DNA of 64,000 nt from Pisolithus tinctorius (Eukaryota > Basidiomycota > Agaricomycetes > Boletales > Pisolithaceae): NCBI GenBank assembly GCA_024663395.1, contig JANFAH010000015.1:558001-622000 (forward strand), in the 5' to 3' direction. The position numbers and the translations under genes were made by a program. The notes under the pieces are model-generated. The model was not told where the DNA came from. It saw only the letters and a list, made by a program, of their open reading frames with translations, and did no database searches. This document shows, one piece after another, positions 57,758-64,000 of the stretch (the first letter of the stretch is position 1; each line of letters opens with the position of its first letter).

Positions 57758-58819
57758 ATGGCTTCCGGAACAGCTTTCGCTGCCAGAGGAGGTCGTCATT
57801 TTTACAAGAGCGGGCCCAGGAACCAAGGCAGGAACGACAGCGCATCAAAGCCTTCACCGACCCACTGTAAGTGTCCGAACGTCATGTCACCTGTGTGCCT
57901 TCTCAAAAGGTCCAGTCCTCTGTCTTCCAATTGCAAGTATAACATTCTTGGTTATACTGAGTGAATGGTGATCGCATCGAACAGGGACATCATGTCCGCT
58001 TGCAAGAGGCCGTTTCGTCATTTACGGACGGATTACTGCAATGCACGCCTGCGTTGCCTGGTCTTGATCGCTCCATCGTGATTGCCCCTCGCCGTCTGCA
58101 TCTTACACTAGGGGTCATGACCCTGGATGATAGCGCTTCAGCAAACTCTAGCAATGAGTCTGCGCCAACAACGTCCAAGACTCTTCAAGATGCGCTCTCT
58201 TTATTGCTCTCTTTGAAACCACGTATCATGGAGTTGCTGTCAGGGAGTCGTCTGTGTGTACCTCTCCATAGGATGAACATTATGGAGCCCGACGGTGGTG
58301 ATCCCGACAATGCACATGTTCTGTGGTTAGGACCCTCACACGACGGCGAAGACGCTCGTCGGCTGCAAAGGATTGGCGGTAAGTTTCTGTCAGCCGTTCA
58401 GATCCGAAGTCCGTCGTCATATACTTTTGTCTTGGCACAGATATAGTGAGCACGACGTTTAGGGAGGCAGGGTTCATTTCGGAACGGCGCCCACTCAAGG
58501 TACATATAATCGTACCTTTTCGGAGCCTTCGCGATTCGAGCGCTAACCCGTGATGGTACTGACGTAGTTACATTGCACTGTCCTGAACACGATTTACCGC
58601 AAGCCAAGGCCCAGGGGTCCTCGGCAACCATTCTCATACCGAGCACTGGTCATGTCCGCCGCTGCACGCCCGTTTTTCCCTGCGCCGGCCCATTTTCGCG
58701 ATGCGATTGAGGTTGATTTTGGTACGTGGGATGTGGAAGAGATACAGCTGTGTAAAATGGGAAGCTATGGACGCGATGGGGAGTATGTCAGTTGTGGTGG
58801 CTTTTCGTTATTATCATGA
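57758..58819 (+). CDS. 2H-phosphoesterase-type protein, ASCC1/AKAP7-like
   Basis: Exons 57758-57866, 57916-57932, 57985-58378, 58441-58499, 58568-58819 join in phase to 276 aa. The two His-x-Thr signatures of the 2H fold are present: RRLHLTLG and LHCTVLN. Other family blocks: THFLCLPIGHH at the first junctions, ALPGLDRSIVIAPRRLH, VPLHRMNIM, FREAGFISERRPLK, FGTWDVEEIQLCKMGSYG and YVSCGGFSL at the end. ASCC1 belongs to the ASC-1/ALKBH3 complex in animals (RNA-related, alkylation repair); in fungi the role is less clear. The second exon is 17 nt, and the intron after it starts GCAAGT (GC-AG). The transposon end lies 41 bp before the ATG, so the promoter is interrupted or replaced. Confidence 0.85.
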
Positions 58820-59066
58820 GACACGCTATCATATTCAGGTTGGATGTGAGCCCCTGTCTTGTTTGCCAAGCAGGCTTCGCACGCACAGGCCTGTGGCTGT
58901 GCTGCCGAGTGGCACAGCCTGGTGCCGATGTATTGAAATTGAAAGGCCGATTGAAAGGCCGACATGGTATCATCGTGCGACTTTCTTGTCTCGCTCAACA
59001 CCAACCGTCCTCCAACACAAGTGCGCCCGCTCTACGAACACCGTCTAACTTGCATACATTCGCATA
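58820..59066. promoter_or_regulatory. short spacer upstream of Rho1
   Basis: 247 bp between the ASCC1-like stop and the Rho1 ATG in the same direction. It must contain the Rho1 promoter and the upstream terminator region. Confidence 0.4.
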
Positions 59067-59883
59067 ATGTCTGAGATCAGGAGGAAGCTTGTCATCGTCG
59101 GTGATGGTGCTTGTGGAAAGGTCTGCTTATTTCTTGCTGCTCGACGCCGTTCGCTGATATCGACCAATTATTAGACCTGTTTATTGATTGTTTTCTCGAA
59201 AGGAACGTTCCCTGAGGTACCCTCCTACTTCTTTCATTTTACCCTTGTGCATACAAACGTTGCCATAGGTTTACGTCCCCACCGTCTTCGAGAACTACGT
59301 GGCGGACGTCGAAGTTGATGGCAAACACGTCGAATTGGCGCTATGGGATACGGCCGGACAAGAAGACTACGACCGTCTCCGACCTCTCAGTTACCCGGAT
59401 TCTCATGTCATCCTGATCTGTTTCGCGGTGGATTCACCAGACTCTCTGGACAACGTGCAGGAGAAGGTGTGATTTTCTATTTGGTCATCTGCTTCCGTTC
59501 CCAGTGCTGTTTACTGACAGAACATGCCGAACGAATAGTGGATTTCTGAGGTCATGCACTTCTGTGCTGGTTTGCCTATCATTCTCGTTGGGTGCAAGAA
59601 GGATCTTCGACGGGACCCTCGGGTGATCGAGGACCTTAGGAAGACTGGCCAGCGCCCGGTTACCCCAGAAGAGGTACCATTTCCATCCTCATCTGTATGC
59701 GACCGAGATGCATGATCCGTTTTACAGGGTATGGCTGTGGCGAACAAGATTGGCGCGAAGCACTACCTGGAGTGCTCTGCGCGGACGGGCGAGGGTGTGC
59801 GTGAGGTGTTCCAGTACGCCACGAGGGCCGCGCTGCTTAGTCGGCCCAAGAGCAACAAGAGACACGGCTGCGTGGTTCTGTAG
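59067..59883 (+). CDS. RHO1: Rho1-type small GTPase
   Basis: Exons 59067-59120, 59175-59216, 59269-59466, 59539-59673, 59728-59883 give 194 aa. The G1 loop GDGACGKTCLL crosses the first intron. Effector loop [10 protein letters not shown]3 [15 protein letters not shown]4 GCKKDL, G5 CSARTGEGV and the prenylation box CVVL are all intact, with a basic RPKSNKRHG before it. Rho1 is geranylgeranylated, acts at the plasma membrane and controls glucan synthase, Pkc1 and actin in fungi. Length and motifs are standard. Confidence 0.96.
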
Positions 59884-62800
59884 ACTCATTTGTATAGGTC
59901 GTGTTGGCTCTTGTGTACACACCCGTACCTCCCGTCTTGCTCTCTGGCTACTTGTGTCGTCTTCACCCGTTCCTCGCGTGGTGTGGCGCGAGTTCGTTGC
60001 TCACGCCATCGACGTCGTCTCCTCTCTTCCCTCTACTCTTTTGTCTCGTAACCTCAAGAGTCCATACCCTTCACGACTAGTACTGTTATTAGCAATCCCC
60101 ATGATCTGACATTTTTCTCTTTTTCTGCACACTCGCGTGAACCATGCGGTCATGTATGAGGTCGGTGGTGTTCTGACTATCACCGCCATGATTCGTGCCA
60201 TCAGCCTCGTGGTGGTGGTGGTGGTGGTAATTCTGGTAAATTTTTCTAAGATTGAATGGAAGCTCCTTAACATTGCCAGTTCAGTGCAGCGGTTGAGGTG
60301 ATTGTTTGCTGAGTGCTGTGGTTGGGCAATATTCCAATCGCATGCGTATCTCAAGAACTGCGCGAAGCTCCCGGGGGTATTACACATGGCGCTGGAGCCA
60401 TCCGTGGAATTACAACGGCAAGCACGCAGTTGTCATGTGATTTTAGGCTATGTCAATGACGTTCATTGTTCCGCCTGCCAGCTGGTATTTGAACCACATG
60501 ATGGGCTTAGGTTGACGGGTGCACACCGGACCCGCCAACAACTGACGCTTTCGATCGACAGGAAGTCTTGTTCTACGGCACGAAGCCCGTCATAACGTGC
60601 TTCACTCCACATGCGCGCGAAAGCTCCCTGCACAGACTACTCGTTTCAAACTGATCGCACCGATCACATCGTTTCCGGATGCCGCCCGGCGCAAGGTGAC
60701 CTAAGGTGACCTGGAATCACCTTGGTAATTCCGAGGGACTAGGACCGATGATGGCCGTCGGACTCGAACAAGAAATCATGACGTGCTGACGAAGACTTCC
60801 ATCCCGATGAGAAAACTGTACCCTTGATTATCTTGGCCCCTTCGGAACTTGGTTAGTACTGGTAAACTTGAAGGAATCGAATGCTTTTGCTCTTCGCATG
60901 TTTATCGTATGCGTAAACCAGTCACTATGGGAAGAACGTACCTTCCACCATTCGTTCAGCGAGATGGTACGTTTCGAGTAATGCATTGGCCGTGAAATGC
61001 TGACGTTCTGTTGCACAGAACCCAGTGACTTTGTAGCGTGATCATCACCTCTTTGTTATTGGTCCTGTGACTTGACGTCCCATGCGTGAACTCCTTTGGA
61101 CTCGAAGCAGACCATGCTGATCCCCATCCTCTTCGCGACTCATTGGGGTGTCACGTTCTGGCGGGCGGACCCCAAGAAGGGGACCTTTCGTCAAGTGCTC
61201 GTTACCGTGCAGGCTATCTCCAGCTCCACTGCGTCACCACCGCAGTACATTCCCTCGAGATCCTTCCGTCTGCCTTTTCTTGCCAAACCCGATACCGGTG
61301 ACATGCTCGCGGGTAATTGGTATTTGGCCCGTCTCCGTCTCCAACGACGGCTTACATGAAAGAGCTCAGCCGCTACGATCGACATACCAAGCGATCGTAG
61401 GATTCCTGACTTCCGGATATGCCGCAAGCGAGCAAGCTTTCGCGGTTCTGTTCCCGCGGTATGTTTGCGGGGAACTTTGGCCCCCTTTCCCCCCTTATTA
61501 CCGTGTCTTTTGTCGGACATTTGCTCTGAAACTCTGTTCAGATGCCACGAATTCGAATCTTCCTCGATTCTGGCAGTAGTTTTGCGTTGACGCTTCGTCC
61601 GCTATTAAAATGTCTCGGCACGCTTAGAGTCATGTATACCCAAATATCCCCACGTGTCCATCGAACAATCGAACCCCGCTATCACTCTTCGCTCGGTCTG
61701 GCATGCCCGGGTCTGTAGAAGTCGACCTTACACATCTAGTAACTCACCATCCTTATCGTTTCCTGCTGATCACAAGATCCCTTGAAAAGTTCCCTATGGT
61801 GTGCGAAAAAGAACTTCGGGAACGTGGCGTATCCACGAGGCGTCCGCGTGGGCACCTATCTTTCCATCGATGTCTAGACTTTTAATTCTAGCCGCGGTTT
61901 TTGGCCAGACCGGACTATCGGACAGAAAAGTGGGGTATGGCCATTTGTTTATGTTCGGAGCCTGGAATTGCGGAACCCATGTGTGGAATGGTCAAAGTGA
62001 TGATTTCCTTTCCCTTTCCACCTTCCGTGGAGCTGTCATTCATATCCGACTTGGACGGCTCCCAGCAGCCTCCACTATGTGAGAGCCCTAGCAGATGGGT
62101 CTAGGGCCGCTGGCGCAGTTCAGGGGATATGGGTGGAGTATTTGCAGACGGTGAGAAGACTCCCAAGGTCATTGGTACTCCAATCTGTCTTGGTCCAAAG
62201 CTGGGAGTGATAAAGACTGAAGATGCATAGTGGACAGAGGATTACTTGCCAGATGAGATTTCGCAGATGACTGTAAATATTATGATCATCAGATTGCAGA
62301 CAGGGCCGAAGTTGAGCAACGTGAAATGCTGCAGATACTACGGTGCGATCAAATGTGCCCATACCATCACGCAGACGATCGTATTTCGTCAGCGTTTGTA
62401 AGCAGTCTGAGCAGATGGGTTCAAGCCTGTTGTTCATCTTTGATGGCATCACTGGTCACCCCTGGGCTATGCAAGTTTTGGAACCAAGTTGCTCTTCCAG
62501 AACGCATAATTACCCAACGTCGCTGGAATTATACGGCACTGCACAGGACTATACTTATAACCATTGGGTTTGCTCGCTGCTGAAACACATATGGATTAGA
62601 AATCCGTATTCAGAGGGTGCCTTGGTATGCGTACTGATGCAGTGCTCATACAATTCAAGTGGTTCCTATGTATATTTCTACGCGGATATGGGTAAATGTC
62701 ACCCAATGCCCCTTGGGACTACGATCGTTGACCAGTGAGGGACAGGTTTATCCACCTTATATGGTAGGTAGGATACCCATCTAGTATGTTTTGATCTATC

Positions 62801-64000
62801 CCTCCGATTAAGTCCTGCAGGCACGGGTGCCTCTTCGGCCAAGCGCAGTGGCGTCGTCCAAGCGCAAGTTCAGACACGCTGTGTTGCATGATGACACCTA
62901 GGGATTAATGATTCAAATCATCCACTTGGGCTTTGTCGAGTAACGAACACACGGCGAGATAAGGCCTCCCCTGGCCCTCGCGGCTCGCCCATATGCCCCG
63001 AAGGAATCAGGCGTCAAATGTTGGCGTTTCATCCTGGAAGGTGTTGCACCCCTTGATGCGCGAAGACAAAGGGAAAGGTTATTTGGGCCACTTGCCGCAT
63101 AGTCGGCCGCGGATTACAACGTCCATAAAATGGTAAAAGGTAAACGCGAGAATCGCAGCTAAGATGGTCATATGTCATTACCACGTCCGGAACGGTAAGT
63201 CGACTCCGAACCGGTCGAAGTACAAAGCTGCCGTCGGGTCGCGGAGATTGTCCCGCATGCCGGTGGCGCAGCCGCTGCCATTAGACTCCCATCGATACGT
63301 ACTACAAGACTTACAAAGATGGGTAGTACGGGCCCGAAGTGCTGGTCGCGGAAGGTTCCTCCTCCCAAGTTCCTGGGAGGAACCAACATTCGACTTCGTA
63401 CGAGTGCCGTGATGCATTGTACTGCGTAGCTGCGTTTAATTCTGGACGAGGAACAATCACTAAAAGTTCTTCGGCGAACCAAAGATGTTGATATCGAGGA
63501 ACAATGCTCGGCGTTGCCGGATAAAAGTGGTGGTAGATGGGGAGGGTGTTTTAAGGTATTTCCTTGTATTTCTCCGAGTCTCGGGCTTTGAGGGATCTAC
63601 GTCATTGAAAACCCGTAATCTACTGTCGCTTTTGTCAACAATGAACCGAAAGGCTGACATTATTAGTGAACACCACCGAACCTAGAACACGATGAGACGA
63701 GTGTAGGGTCGACTGGAAAATGAGATGTATGAATTGCCATAGTTCGATAGTTACGTACTTGAGAAGCGCTGTACCTCAGGTGGATCTGACACTCGAGGAG
63801 GATGGCAGGAGGATAAATTACGAGACAAACTCGAAAATTTTGGCGAAGGGAGATTAAACTTGCCAAGGTACCTCACTGGTCATATGAGGGACCAGGTACA
63901 GGGCAACATGTGGTCGGATGGACATAATGGCTTGGTAGCAGTGTAAATGGGCGCCCATTAGGAAGCGTCATCGCCTTGAATGGTCACACCTGAAGATGAT
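59884..64000. other. no supported gene
   Basis: Downstream of Rho1 I see no recognisable gene. A plus-strand frame near 61096-61360 (ILFATHWGVTFWRADPKKG) and a FLDSGSSFALT-like stretch near 61555-61590 could come from a decayed retroelement or an intron-rich gene, but neither could be extended. Confidence 0.3.
60211..60228. repeat. GGT trinucleotide microsatellite
   Basis: Six consecutive GGT units in the 3' region of Rho1. Confidence 0.8.

Noticed and set aside
61096..61590. Retrotransposon gag/protease gene near 61.1-61.6 kb
   Set aside because: Only a single FLDSGS-like motif and no reverse transcriptase or long terminal repeats were seen; the support is too thin.

Overview
The window reads as nuclear DNA of a filamentous basidiomycete, probably an Agaricomycete. 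Genes carry many short GT-AG introns (about 48-90 nt), and there are a Pho84-type phosphate/H+ symporter, a Zrt-type ZIP transporter, a Rho1 GTPase, the mitochondrial chaperone Cbp3, a NACHT-WD40 receptor and a Tc1/mariner-type transposon. All gene models were spliced by eye from reading frame, splice signals and remembered family motifs; no search was run.

Layout: 0-4.1 kb holds three IRG-like (immunity-related) GTPase genes and a fourth lies at 21.8-22.8 kb. 4.7-6.0 kb is a Cbp3/UQCC1 chaperone; 6.7-8.1 kb a ZIP metal transporter; 8.2-12.1 kb is unresolved. 12.1-16.3 kb is a GH15-type glycoside hydrolase cut into 37 exons, many only 8-19 nt. 17.5-19.8 kb is a 16-exon phosphate transporter. 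20.3-21.05 kb is a degenerate repeat. 23.3-25.9 kb holds decayed copies of an HNH-nuclease-like gene and of the AAA+ helicase RVB1. 27.2-32.1 kb is a NACHT-WD40 (NLR-type) gene whose repeat domain is broken by a frameshift. 32.9-38.3 kb (minus) is a G-domain GTPase gene. 39.4-42.0 kb is a membrane-anchored aspartic protease. 43.9-51.7 kb is a family of four intact short-chain dehydrogenases. 52.6-57.7 kb is a complete 5.1-kb DD34E transposon with 220-bp inverted repeats and a second gene. 57.8-59.9 kb holds a 2H-phosphoesterase (ASCC1/AKAP7-like) and Rho1. No gene was recognised in 59.9-64.0 kb.

The most unusual object is inside the G-domain gene at 33.3-37.0 kb. There, 50 intron-like units (49-84 nt, most 72-78 nt) lie head to tail on the minus strand. 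Each begins with a GTRAGT-like 5' splice site and ends in TAG or CAG. Neighbouring units are separated by exactly 3 nt (once by 6 nt). The triplets vary freely while the splice signals flanking them are kept. The exon before the array ends in phase 0, the terminal exon begins in phase 0, and the triplets joined in order stay open except for one TGA. This looks like about 50 codons of protein each isolated on its own 3-nt exon. The array lies in an 8.7-kb block (about 29.19-37.90 kb) almost free of CpG, which suggests methylation-driven C-to-T decay, and the gene also has a mutated 5' splice site, so its present function is uncertain.

Functionally the window mixes housekeeping genes (Cbp3, Rho1, ASCC1-like, Pho84, ZIP) with an accessory set of putative self/non-self components (IRG-like GTPases, NLR, G-domain GTPase) that shows duplication, repeat expansion and decay.
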